A stretch of 11,869 nucleotides of DNA from Lachnospiraceae bacterium (GTDB lineage: Bacteria; Bacillota; Clostridia; Lachnospirales; Lachnospiraceae), in NCBI GenBank assembly GCA_009774375.1, contig VSNO01000142.1:1-11869 (forward strand), written 5' to 3'. This document shows, piece after piece, positions 1 to 6,935 of this stretch. The position numbers and the translations under genes were made by a program. The notes beneath the pieces are model-generated. The model made no database searches. It saw only the letters and a program-made list of their open reading frames with translations, and was not told the origin of the DNA. Position 1 is the stretch's first letter. Each line of letters begins with the position of its first letter.

Positions 1-2
1 GG

Positions 3-1376
3 GGCGGCAGGGATCTTCCGGTTTCTGTTACGCTCAATGATAGTGTAGGACTGTTGAAAGAAAGGTTGGGAGCGATCATGAATTTTCGAAAAGGTTCTAA
101 ACTGGTCACAACAGTATCGATCGTGTCTGCTGTCGCGATGATGATGGGGGCGACGGTCATGGGGGCTTATGTGGAACCTGTCAGGACAGCCAATATTTTG
201 CAGGTTGTGTCGGCAGAGACATCAGGTGAGCCTTCACCGGATTCGAATGATATCGACACGGAAGGCCAGGGCGGCGGATCCCTGGATGAGCTTGCGCGGC
301 GGTATTATGAGTCGGGTATGGTGATACAGTTTGGAGCAGTGTTTGCAGCGATGGACATATCTGCACAGAGAAAATGGCTTGATCAGGTGTATGCAGATGA
401 TGAGTACGGTTTCTTTTCCGCGGTAGTCAACCGTCTGGACAGCAGCAGCCCGCTGGTCGGGGAGTATGCAGAGAGGGCTTATGTGGAGAATGAGATCAGT
501 TATTTCGCGATCGTGACAGGCAGTCTGGACAGCGGCAGTCCGCTGATCGGGACATACGCCGAGCGGGCATATGCGGACGGCGCGATCGATTTTTTCTCGG
601 TTTTGACGGGAGAGATGGATGCAGAGCAGCTCAAAAGCTGGCAGGACAGGGCAGAGCAGGGCGATATGGATATCAATTTCCGGACGGTTTTGATGGATTC
701 CGATGAGCTTGCCGCATGGGGGCAGACATGGAAGCAGAAGGCGGAGCAGGAGGATCAGGAACAGTATCAGGAGTGGGGCATTACCAGGGAAGGAGGAAAT
801 TTTTATTATCAAGACCAGCTCGTCCGGGTATTTTTCGACCAGTATGACGGGGAGCAGGTGATCAGGACGCTTCAATTAAATCCGGCTGGCACGGTGGACG
901 TGAAAGTGACCCGCAGCGTCAGAAATAAGATCATCAGCGTGGCGTACATGGCGGAGGAGGAAGTGACGGAGTTATTTGGCACGGAGGAGCTTTCGGGCAG
1001 GGATCTTGAGGAGGAGGGACCGGATGTGGAGAAAGACAGTTCTGTGCTCAAAGAAGGAGAGGATTTTGATCCGGACAATGACGTGTACAGACTGACACAG
1101 GAAGAGCTTCCCGATGAAGTGATCCGTCAGATGATGGACGACGGCGCGGTCAGGACATGGTATGTGTACCATTCCGATGGGCGGCAGTATCTATGTTACA
1201 GAGGATTTGCGTGGAGCTATGGCTATCGGGTCAGATATGATGAGGACGGATGGCAGGTCGAGATCCAGCGTTTTCAGAAGAAAGACTCCGGAGATGTGTT
1301 TCTGGCGCTGCCCGACAATGGGGCGGTGACGGTGTACTGCGACGGGGAGAAGGTGGATACTGTTCAAATTGATTGA
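3..1376 (+). CDS. M56/BlaR1-like membrane sensor protein, 3' part (5' end outside window)
   Basis: The frame is open back to base 3 with no stop, so this is the last 457 residues of a longer protein, not a 440-residue protein starting at TTG 54. The visible start reads as a cytoplasmic linker (LKERLGAIMNFRKGSK, bases 54-101), then one hydrophobic helix (about 102-173). That linker-plus-helix is typical of the end of the M56/BlaR1 family membrane domain; the HExxH zinc protease motif would lie upstream. The rest should be extracellular: a low-complexity Ser/Asp/Gly linker, five tandem 28-30 residue repeats (bases 306-743), then an acidic C-terminal region with a Tyr/Trp-rich part near 1150-1260. 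I see no SxxK/KTG penicillin-binding motifs, so beta-lactam sensing is not supported. Relatives usually follow a BlaI/MecI-type repressor gene, which would be left of the window. The family call is fairly sure; the ligand is unknown. Confidence 0.72.
   Translation, partial: GGRDLPVSVTLNDSVGLLKERLGAIMNFRKGSKLVTTVSIVSAVAMMMGATVMGAYVEPVRTANILQVVSAETSGEPSPDSNDIDTEGQGGGSLDELARRYYESGMVIQFGAVFAAMDISAQRKWLDQVYADDEYGFFSAVVNRLDSSSPLVGEYAERAYVENEISYFAIVTGSLDSGSPLIGTYAERAYADGAIDFFSVLTGEMDAEQLKSWQDRAEQGDMDINFRTVLMDSDELAAWGQTWKQKAEQEDQEQYQEWGITREGGNFYYQDQLVRVFFDQYDGEQVIRTLQLNPAGTVDVKVTRSVRNKIISVAYMAEEEVTELFGTEELSGRDLEEEGPDVEKDSSVLKEGEDFDPDNDVYRLTQEELPDEVIRQMMDDGAVRTWYVYHSDGRQYLCYRGFAWSYGYRVRYDEDGWQVEIQRFQKKDSGDVFLALPDNGAVTVYCDGEKVDTVQID
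306..743 (+). repeat. Five tandem ~29-residue repeats in the M56-like protein
   Basis: Repeat units begin at bases 306, 390, 480, 570 and 654 (28, 30, 30, 28 and 30 residues). The shared pattern is roughly Y-x-x-x-x-I-x-F-F-x-V-L-x-x-x-M/L-D, ending in W/Y-x-x-R-A. Units 2 and 3 are most alike, both ending LDS-x-SPL-x-G-x-YAERA, which suggests a recent duplication. Each unit probably forms a helical hairpin, so the region would be a small helical solenoid outside the membrane. The repeat is seen directly; the fold is inferred. Confidence 0.75.
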
Positions 1377-1381
1377 AAAGA

Positions 1382-1421
1382 AAGACTGATAATGATTATG
1401 ATTATGATGTCCTTCAGTCTT
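1382..1421. repeat. Inverted repeat with 8-bp arms after the M56-like gene
   Basis: Perfect arms AAGACTGA (1382-1389) and TCAGTCTT (1414-1421) flank a 24-base AT-rich centre containing a period-6 TGATTA run. There is no T-run after the second arm, so it is a poor intrinsic terminator. Its right end touches the possible -35 of the next promoter, so it may be an operator or may be chance. Confidence 0.4.
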
Positions 1422-1448
1422 GCGTCCCCGGTTATTGTCGGATATAAT
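1420..1448 (+). promoter_or_regulatory. Likely promoter of the LytTR/GHKL pair
   Basis: A consensus TATAAT (1443-1448) lies 17 bases after TTGCGT (1420-1425), which keeps only the TTG of a sigma-A -35. The predicted transcription start near 1455 gives a leader of about 70 bases before the ATG at 1523. The -35 region overlaps CGTCCCCGG (1423-1431), a 9-mer that recurs exactly at 3050-3058 in front of the exporter genes. Confidence 0.5.
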
Positions 1449-1507
1449 AATAGGTATGTTTAGGAACTGTAGAAAAAGAAGATGAATTGACAGAGGCGGG
1501 GGTGCAT

Positions 1508-1514
1508 GAGGAGG
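1508..1514 (+). promoter_or_regulatory. Ribosome binding site fixing the LytTR regulator start
   Basis: GAGGAGG lies 8 bases before ATG 1523. The in-frame TTG at 1487 has no comparable site, and the family N-terminus (M-x-R-I-A-V-C-D-D-E) begins at 1523. Confidence 0.85.
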
Positions 1515-1522
1515 CTGGTGCA

Positions 1523-2320
1523 ATGTACAGGATAGCGGTCTGTGATGACGAGCAGGCAGATGCCTGTTATGTGGAGGGTCTTATCCAAAAGTGGGCGCAG
1601 GCGCGCGCAGTCATGGTACAGGTGGAGCTGTTTCCTTCTGCGGAGGCTTTTTTGTTCCGGTATGAGGAGGACAGGACGTTTGACATGTTGTTCCTGGATA
1701 TTGAGATGGGGGCTGCGGGATCTGATGCGCTGCATGATGACGATGGAATAAAGGAAACTGCTGCGTCAGACCATGGGAGTGGAATGAAGCGGGAAGATAT
1801 GCCGGACCGCATGAACGGCATCGATCTGGCGCTCCGGATCCGGGAACAGGAGCATGGCCGCGCGGTGCAGATCGTGTTTGTCACGGGATACATGGATTAT
1901 ATCGAAAAAGGATACGATGTGGAGGCGCTGCACTATCTGTTAAAACCAGTGACGCAGGAGCGGCTCTCCGGCGTGCTCGACCGCGCGGCACAGCGCGTGC
2001 AGGACAGGGAGCGGGAACTGTGCCTGCAGACGCCGGAGGGGATCGTGTGCATTCCGGTCAGCGAGATCCGCTATCTGGAGGTACGGCGAAATTATGTGAC
2101 GGTTCACAGTGACGAGGACTACACTGTCAGGAGGACGCTCGGTGAGCTGGAGCGGGAGCTGGACGAAAGCTTTTTCCGCACGGGGCGCTCCTATATCGTG
2201 AACCTGCGGTTTGTGAAAAAGATCACAAGGACGCAGGCTGTCCTGAAAGACGGGGCGCAGATCCCGCTCTCGCGAGGGTTGTATGAGGATATCAACCGCG
2301 CATTGATACGATATTTTTAG
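1523..2320 (+). CDS. LytTR-family response regulator with an insertion in the receiver domain
   Basis: 265-residue cytoplasmic transcription regulator of the AgrA/LytR type. Receiver domain about 1-155: acidic pair D8-D9, phospho-acceptor D59 in LFLDIEM, T121 and K141-P142. LytTR DNA-binding domain about 164-265, with the typical EIRYLEVRRNYV start and an SFFRTGRSYIVNL segment. Between M62 and M97-N98-G99 about 34 residues (63-96, acidic and Gly/Ser-rich) replace the roughly two residues usual in DIEMPGMNG-type receivers; the frame is intact and all key residues remain. The start at 1523 is set by GAGGAGG. The partner kinase follows 29 bases later. The likely target is the exporter promoter at 3026-3090, through direct repeats of LytTR geometry. 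The family is certain; the targets are inferred. Confidence 0.92.
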   Translation: MYRIAVCDDEQADACYVEGLIQKWAQARAVMVQVELFPSAEAFLFRYEEDRTFDMLFLDIEMGAAGSDALHDDDGIKETAASDHGSGMKREDMPDRMNGIDLALRIREQEHGRAVQIVFVTGYMDYIEKGYDVEALHYLLKPVTQERLSGVLDRAAQRVQDRERELCLQTPEGIVCIPVSEIRYLEVRRNYVTVHSDEDYTVRRTLGELERELDESFFRTGRSYIVNLRFVKKITRTQAVLKDGAQIPLSRGLYEDINRALIRYF

Positions 2321-2336
2321 AATCTCATCAAATGAT

Positions 2337-2342
2337 AGGAGA
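2337..2342 (+). promoter_or_regulatory. Ribosome binding site of the GHKL kinase
   Basis: AGGAGA lies 7 bases before ATG 2350. An in-frame ATG at 2332 lies upstream of this site and has no site of its own, so 2350 is the preferred start. Confidence 0.75.
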
Positions 2343-2349
2343 GACAAAA

Positions 2350-3009
2350 ATGTTCCTGATCGACAAAATGATCGACAAACGCATCGCGGCGTATCAGAGT
2401 GAGCTGCTGACGACACACTATGCCGAGGTGGAGAATATGTACCGCCGGATGCGCGGGTGGCGGCATGATTACCGCAATCATATACAGGTGCTCAAAAGCT
2501 ACGCCGACATGGGGGCGCTCGACGATATCAGGCGCTATCTGGACGCGCTTGACACTGATCTGAACACGGTGGATATGGCGTTAAAGACAGGAAATAAGAT
2601 GACGGACATCATACTGAACAGCAAGATCTCACTGGCGAAATCAAAGGAGATCGCGGTGACGGCGGACGCGCATGTGGCGGTGGCGCTCACGACGGCGGAG
2701 ATCGACCTGTGCATCATCATCGGAAACCTCTTTGACAACGCGATCGAGGCGAGCATGGCGCTGCCGAAGGAGGAGCGGATGATCCGCGTCTATATGGATA
2801 TGAAAAACACGCAGTTATACATGTCCTTCACCAACCGGACTGCCGTGAAGAAGCAGCACAAGGAGAACGGGCGCTTTCCGTCCTCGAAGGGGCATGGACA
2901 CGGGTACGGTCTGGTGCGGATCGACACGATCATCGAGCGCTATCAGGGCTATATCCGCAGGAACAGCGAGGACGGCGCCTTCACCACGGAGATCCTGCTG
3001 CCGCAGTAG
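2350..3009 (+). CDS. GHKL-domain histidine kinase without membrane segments
   Basis: 219-residue kinase of the AgrC-like (GHKL ATPase) class. A short N-terminal helix (about 1-35) leads into WRHDYRNHIQVLKSY, whose H39 is the expected phosphorylated histidine (HDxxNH motif). The ATPase domain has an N-box NLFDNAIEA (N126, N130) and a Gly-rich GHGHGYGL box (181-188). AgrC-type kinases usually carry about six membrane helices before this core; none is present here, and the start is set by an RBS, so the protein looks naturally cytosolic. It follows its LytTR partner by 29 bases and is presumably co-transcribed. Without a sensor domain it may receive signals from a separate membrane protein, such as the upstream M56 protein or the exporter, or act mainly as a phosphatase; these roles are guesses. 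Confidence 0.88.
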   Translation: MFLIDKMIDKRIAAYQSELLTTHYAEVENMYRRMRGWRHDYRNHIQVLKSYADMGALDDIRRYLDALDTDLNTVDMALKTGNKMTDIILNSKISLAKSKEIAVTADAHVAVALTTAEIDLCIIIGNLFDNAIEASMALPKEERMIRVYMDMKNTQLYMSFTNRTAVKKQHKENGRFPSSKGHGHGYGLVRIDTIIERYQGYIRRNSEDGAFTTEILLPQ

Positions 3010-3025
3010 TAGAAAACTGTATATT

Positions 3026-3056
3026 TTTCGTCCCCCTGGCTGTGCATTTCGTCCCC
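3026..3056 (+). promoter_or_regulatory. Candidate LytTR-binding direct repeat upstream of the exporters
   Basis: TTTCGTCCCC occurs at 3026-3035 and again at 3047-3056, identical over 10 bp with a period of exactly 21 bp (two helical turns). Paired ~9-bp direct repeats at this period are the known binding architecture of AgrA/PlnC/ComE-type LytTR regulators. The downstream copy ends just before the expected -35 position of the -10 box at 3085. The repeat is seen directly; binding is inferred, and the base sequence differs from the AgrA consensus. Confidence 0.55.
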
Positions 3057-3080
3057 GGATCGCGCAGCCGGGGATTTTTT
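3052..3080 (+). terminator. Intrinsic terminator after the GHKL kinase
   Basis: TCCCCGG (3052-3058) pairs with CCGGGGA (3068-3074) around a 9-base loop, followed at once by six T (3075-3080). The 5' arm is also the second copy of the TTTCGTCCCC repeat. An alternative longer hairpin can form from GGCTG and the upstream CCCC (3033-3042) against the same 3' arm with one bulged base. Confidence 0.72.
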
Positions 3081-3084
3081 GTGT

Positions 3085-3090
3085 TATGAT
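3085..3090 (+). promoter_or_regulatory. -10 box of the probable exporter promoter
   Basis: TATGAT lies about 55 bases before the exporter start codon. Seventeen bases upstream is GCGCAG (3062-3067), which does not resemble a -35. This fits a promoter that needs an activator bound at the direct repeat just upstream. Confidence 0.5.
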
Positions 3091-3144
3091 GTGGATACGT
3101 TACGGACAGGCTGGTGAAAAATAAAAAAAGCGGGGGAGGTAACA

Positions 3145-4986
3145 ATGTTCAGAGAAATGGGTGAAGAAAAAAGTGGAAAAAAATACGGTGTACTGAAAAA
3201 TTCGCTTTTTATGCTGCAGGAAGCAAGGAAGAATGTGCCGAGTGTCATCTGGCTTGCCGTGCTGGACGGATTGATCGCTGTGGCGGTATCCGTGATCGAG
3301 CTGTATGTGGCGCCGTCGATCTTAAAAAATCTGGAAATGCACGGCACGCTGTCCGGTCTGCTGTCCACGATCCTGTTTTTTACGGCCGGCATCACGGCAG
3401 CCAGCGCTGTTCAGGCGTATGTCTGGCAGAATATGCGATATGGGCGGATCGAGCTGCGCGACCATATCGTGACCCGGGTCCGGTACAAGATGAGCACGAG
3501 TTCTTACCCGCTGCGGGAGAAGCAGGCGTTTATCAACCTACTGGTCAAGGCAAATGATGCGCTCAATGACAACGATAAGGCGTCGGAAGCGATCTGGACC
3601 ACCTTCACGGGGCTTGTGCAGAATATACTGGGTTTTGCGATCTATCTGTATCTGCTCAAAAGCGTGGATCCTGTTGTGATCCTTGTGACAGTGGTCACGG
3701 CGGTGCTGGGGTATCTGGTCAACTACCGCGCCAACGAGTGGAATTACCGCCACAGGGAGGAAGAGGAGGAGATCTGCAAACATGTCCTGTACGTTCAGGA
3801 TGAGGCGCAGGACCGTTATCTGGCGAAGGATATCCGCATCTTTGGGATGGGGGAATGGCTTTGCGGACTGCATGAAAAATACATGCGGCTGTACCTGGAT
3901 TTTTCCAGGAGAAGGGAGCGGCGGTATCTTGCGGCGGATCTGACGGATCTCATACTGGGGATACTGCGCAATGGGATCGCATATTTTTATCTGCTGTACA
4001 TGGTGCTGGACGGGAGGATCGGAGCCGCGGCGTTCCTGTTATATTTTGCGGCGGTCGGCGGGTTTACCACATGGATCGGCGGGATCATGGAAAATATAGC
4101 CACGCTCCACAGACAGGGTCTGGAACTGGAATCTGTCCGGGAATTTCTGGATTACAGGGAAATATTCCGCATGGAGGAGGGGATGCCGCTCAAATGGGAG
4201 CCTGGAGCATCGTACACGATCGAGCTGCGGGATGTGAGCTTTCGGTACAGCGGATCTGAGGCGGAGCCGGCAAAGGAGGTGTTCTCCCATCTCAACCTCA
4301 GGATCCGCCCGGGCGAGAAGCTTGCGGTGGTGGGCTTAAACGGAGCGGGAAAGACGACACTGGTCAAGCTGATCTGCGGATTTTACGACCCGGACGAGGG
4401 CGAGGTGCTGCTGAACGGCGTCAATATCAAGGTGTATGACCGCAGGGATTACTATCGCCTGATCTCCGGCGTATTTCAGGATTTCTCTGTGATCGCGTCG
4501 ACGATCGCAGTCAATATCGCTCAGGATACACAAAAGATCGACATGGAGAGGGTCGCGGACTGCGTGGAAAAGGCGGGCCTGAAAAAGAAGATCGAGTCCC
4601 TTCCCCGGAAGTATGATACGCTGCTTGACAGATTTGTCTACACGGAGGCTGTGGAGCTTTCCGGGGGAGAGCTGCAGCGGCTGATGATCGCGAGACTGCT
4701 GTATAAAGACAGTCCGATCGTGGTGCTGGATGAGCCGACTGCCGCGCTCGATCCGATCGCGGAGAGCGATATCTATCAGAAGTACAATGCGCTTACAAGA
4801 GGAAAGAGTGCGGTCTTTATCTCACACCGACTTGCCTCAACCCGCTTCTGCGACAGGATCCTGCTGATCGAGGATGGACGGATCGCGGAGGAGGGCACGC
4901 ACGAGGAGCTGCTCGCAAACGGGAAGCGCTACGCGGAGCTCTTTGAGCTGCAGAGCAGATATTACCAGAAAACGGAACAGTTCTAG
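3145..4986 (+). CDS. ABC exporter half-transporter (membrane domain + ATPase), first of a pair
   Basis: 613-residue fused ABC exporter subunit. The N-terminal ~330 residues carry about six membrane helices (near 33-58, 72-95, 155-200 as two, 270-295 and 297-325). The ATPase domain is complete: A-loop FRY before Walker A, Walker A GLNGAGKTT (397-405), Q-loop Q445, signature LSGGE (505-509), Walker B VVLDE with catalytic E530, D-loop ALD, H-loop H561. There is no C39 peptidase domain, so it would not process a leader itself. GGGGAGG (3133-3139), 5 bases before the ATG, sets the start. The second half-transporter follows after 47 bases, so the two probably form a heterodimer. Substrate unknown; in this group such pairs beside LytTR/GHKL genes may export peptides, but no precursor peptide gene was found here. 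Confidence 0.9.
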   Translation: MFREMGEEKSGKKYGVLKNSLFMLQEARKNVPSVIWLAVLDGLIAVAVSVIELYVAPSILKNLEMHGTLSGLLSTILFFTAGITAASAVQAYVWQNMRYGRIELRDHIVTRVRYKMSTSSYPLREKQAFINLLVKANDALNDNDKASEAIWTTFTGLVQNILGFAIYLYLLKSVDPVVILVTVVTAVLGYLVNYRANEWNYRHREEEEEICKHVLYVQDEAQDRYLAKDIRIFGMGEWLCGLHEKYMRLYLDFSRRRERRYLAADLTDLILGILRNGIAYFYLLYMVLDGRIGAAAFLLYFAAVGGFTTWIGGIMENIATLHRQGLELESVREFLDYREIFRMEEGMPLKWEPGASYTIELRDVSFRYSGSEAEPAKEVFSHLNLRIRPGEKLAVVGLNGAGKTTLVKLICGFYDPDEGEVLLNGVNIKVYDRRDYYRLISGVFQDFSVIASTIAVNIAQDTQKIDMERVADCVEKAGLKKKIESLPRKYDTLLDRFVYTEAVELSGGELQRLMIARLLYKDSPIVVLDEPTAALDPIAESDIYQKYNALTRGKSAVFISHRLASTRFCDRILLIEDGRIAEEGTHEELLANGKRYAELFELQSRYYQKTEQF

Positions 4987-5019
4987 ACCGCCGAAAGATG
5001 TCGTCAAGGACCTTAAGTC

Positions 5020-5025
5020 AGGAGG
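5020..5025 (+). promoter_or_regulatory. Ribosome binding site fixing the second exporter start
   Basis: AGGAGG lies 8 bases before ATG 5034 (a second ATG follows at 5037). The in-frame ATG at 4998, which would add 12 residues, lies upstream of this site and has no clear RBS. Confidence 0.8.
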
Positions 5026-5033
5026 ATCGTATT

Positions 5034-6932
5034 ATGATGAGCGAAGAAACGATTGAAAAAATCTCGTGGAAGGAGAAGTTTCAGTTGAGCAGGCGCGCGT
5101 TTGTGCTGTGGTACAGGGAGTATCCGGCGCTGTTTGCCGCGACTGCACTGTACTGCCTGCTCAACGCTGTATTTCCGTATATAACACTGTACTTTTCGGC
5201 ACAGCTTTTAAATGAGCTGGCGGGGGCGCGGCAGAAGGAACTGCTGATACAGAAGATCGTGACACTGCTTGCGGCGGAGGCTGTCGTGCTGCTGCTCAGG
5301 GCAGTGGTCTTTCGCTGGAAGAGCACGCTGTCCGATGGGACCTGTATCTATCTTTATGGCCGCAGGAGACAGTTTGAGAAACTGCTCTCCATGGATTTTT
5401 GCGATGCGGAATCTTCTGAGACACAGGCATTGCTGCGCGAGGTGCAGCAGACAGCAAAGTGGCGGAATTATGGTGTGCGGAGGGTGTACACGCAGTTTCA
5501 GCAGTTTCTGGAAGCGTTGTTCCGGCTGCTGGGCGGGATCGCCCTGTCTGTATCCCTGTTCCGTCTTCCGGTCCGAGCAGATGCTGGGCGGCTTGTCGTG
5601 CTCAACCACCCTGGGTTTATCGGACTGCTGGTATTGCTCCTGTGTGGTGTGACATTGGTCTCACCGTGGCTGGAGACGGTCGGCAAGAAGTGTGTGATCC
5701 AATGCGAGGAGGAATTAAAGCTCGGCAACCGTTTTTTCAATTTCTTTGCGGCTCTGATGAGTGAGGATAAGCGCGCACTCGATGTGCGGTTATACGGTCA
5801 GGAGCGCTTTTTTGACCAGTTGAGTACGATCCAGAGTAATTTCGGGTCACACTCGAAGATCGCCCGGTTTTCAAGGGGAAGGATGGGGATCGCCAGCGCG
5901 GCGTCGGCGGCATTATCGAGGCTCTTTGGCGGATGCATCTATCTGTTTGTCTGTCTCAAAGCGTGGGGAGGCGCCTTTGGCATCGGTTCTGTCACACAGT
6001 ATATCGGAGCGGTCACTGCGATGTCAGGCGGGATGGCGAAGCTCCTGGAGCTTGTGGGAGATGCCGGCATCAACGCCTATTATCTGAAACGGGAATTTCT
6101 GTTTCTCGATATTCCGAACAGGATGTATCAGGGTTCGCTCACGGTGGAGAAGCGCTCTGACAAGAATTACGAGGTGGAGTTTCGCGATGTGAGTTTCCGC
6201 TATCCGAACACAGATGTGTATGCGCTGAGAAATATATCCCTGAAATTCAGGGTCGGCGAGCGCCTTGCGCTGGTCGGACAGAACGGTTCCGGCAAGACGA
6301 CCTTCATCAAACTGCTGTGCCGTCTGTACGATCCGACGGAGGGGGAGATCCTGCTCAACGGGATCGATATCCGCAAGTACGATTACCGGGAATATATGGA
6401 GGTGTTTTCCGTGGTATTTCAGGATTTTCAGATGCTTGCCTATTCTGTGGGGCAGAATATCGCTGCCAGTGAGACATACGACAGGCAAAAAGCAGAGAGC
6501 TGCTGCCGCAAAGCCGGTTTCTGGGAGCGTGTGGAGACGATGCAGGCGGGGCTGGACACGATATTGTACAAGAACCTGTCGGAGGACGGCGTGGAGATTT
6601 CCGGCGGTGAGGAGCAGAAGCTTGCGATCGCGCGTGCGATGTACCGTGATTCGGCGTTCTTGATCCTCGACGAGCCGACTGCCGCGCTCGATCCGATGGC
6701 GGAGTATGAGATCTACACGCGTCTGAATGAGATCGTTGAGGACAGGACGGCGGTCTATATCAGCCACCGCCTGTCTTCCTGCCGGTTCTGTGATGAGATC
6801 ATTGTATTTCATGAGGGGAGGATGGTACAGCAGGGCGATCATGAGACACTGCTGGCACAGGAGGGCGGCAAGTACAGCGAGCTGTGGAATGCGCAGGCGC
6901 AATACTATGTCGCGGATGGAGCGCAGCCTTGA
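5034..6932 (+). CDS. ABC exporter half-transporter (membrane domain + ATPase), second of a pair
   Basis: 632-residue fused ABC exporter subunit, start chosen at ATG 5034 behind AGGAGG. The membrane half (about 1-350) has hydrophobic stretches near 25-55, 80-105, 165-185, 200-230 and 295-335. ATPase domain: FRYPN A-loop region, Walker A GQNGSGKTT (415-423), Q-loop Q463, signature ISGGE (522-526, Ile in place of the usual Leu), Walker B LILDE with E547, H-loop H578. It shares with its neighbour the DEPTAALDP-x-AE stretch, the ISHRL H-loop and a tail ending in a QxxYY-like motif, which points to duplication of a common ancestor. Both ATP sites look catalytic from Walker B and H-loop residues. 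The stop codon lies three bases from the convergent permease stop. The substrate is unknown. Confidence 0.9.
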   Translation: MMSEETIEKISWKEKFQLSRRAFVLWYREYPALFAATALYCLLNAVFPYITLYFSAQLLNELAGARQKELLIQKIVTLLAAEAVVLLLRAVVFRWKSTLSDGTCIYLYGRRRQFEKLLSMDFCDAESSETQALLREVQQTAKWRNYGVRRVYTQFQQFLEALFRLLGGIALSVSLFRLPVRADAGRLVVLNHPGFIGLLVLLLCGVTLVSPWLETVGKKCVIQCEEELKLGNRFFNFFAALMSEDKRALDVRLYGQERFFDQLSTIQSNFGSHSKIARFSRGRMGIASAASAALSRLFGGCIYLFVCLKAWGGAFGIGSVTQYIGAVTAMSGGMAKLLELVGDAGINAYYLKREFLFLDIPNRMYQGSLTVEKRSDKNYEVEFRDVSFRYPNTDVYALRNISLKFRVGERLALVGQNGSGKTTFIKLLCRLYDPTEGEILLNGIDIRKYDYREYMEVFSVVFQDFQMLAYSVGQNIAASETYDRQKAESCCRKAGFWERVETMQAGLDTILYKNLSEDGVEISGGEEQKLAIARAMYRDSAFLILDEPTAALDPMAEYEIYTRLNEIVEDRTAVYISHRLSSCRFCDEIIVFHEGRMVQQGDHETLLAQEGGKYSELWNAQAQYYVADGAQP

Positions 6933-6935
6933 ATT

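Noticed and set aside
54..80. TTG at 54 or ATG at 78 as the true start of the first gene
   Set aside because: The frame is open to base 3, and the residues around 54-101 read as an internal M56/BlaR1-family linker and membrane helix, so the start lies outside the window.
1382..1430. Intrinsic terminator after the M56-like gene
   Set aside because: An 8-bp inverted repeat exists, but it has a 24-base loop and no T-run, and it runs into the next promoter; it is kept only as a repeat.
3031..3074. A riboswitch or attenuator in the exporter leader
   Set aside because: Two mutually exclusive hairpins can be drawn, but both share the same 3' arm and end in the same T-run, so neither works as an antiterminator, and no known riboswitch core is recognisable.
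3086..3124. A 12-residue ORF (MMWIRYGQAGEK) as a possible signal peptide gene
   Set aside because: It has no ribosome binding site, overlaps the -10 box, and lacks leader or hydrophobic features of exported pheromones.
6024..6902. 292-codon minus-strand open frame opposite the second exporter
   Set aside because: It lies wholly antisense to a well-supported ABC ATPase domain, shows no recognisable motif and has no RBS; it is a by-product of GC-rich codon use. The same applies to the antisense frame at 234-875.
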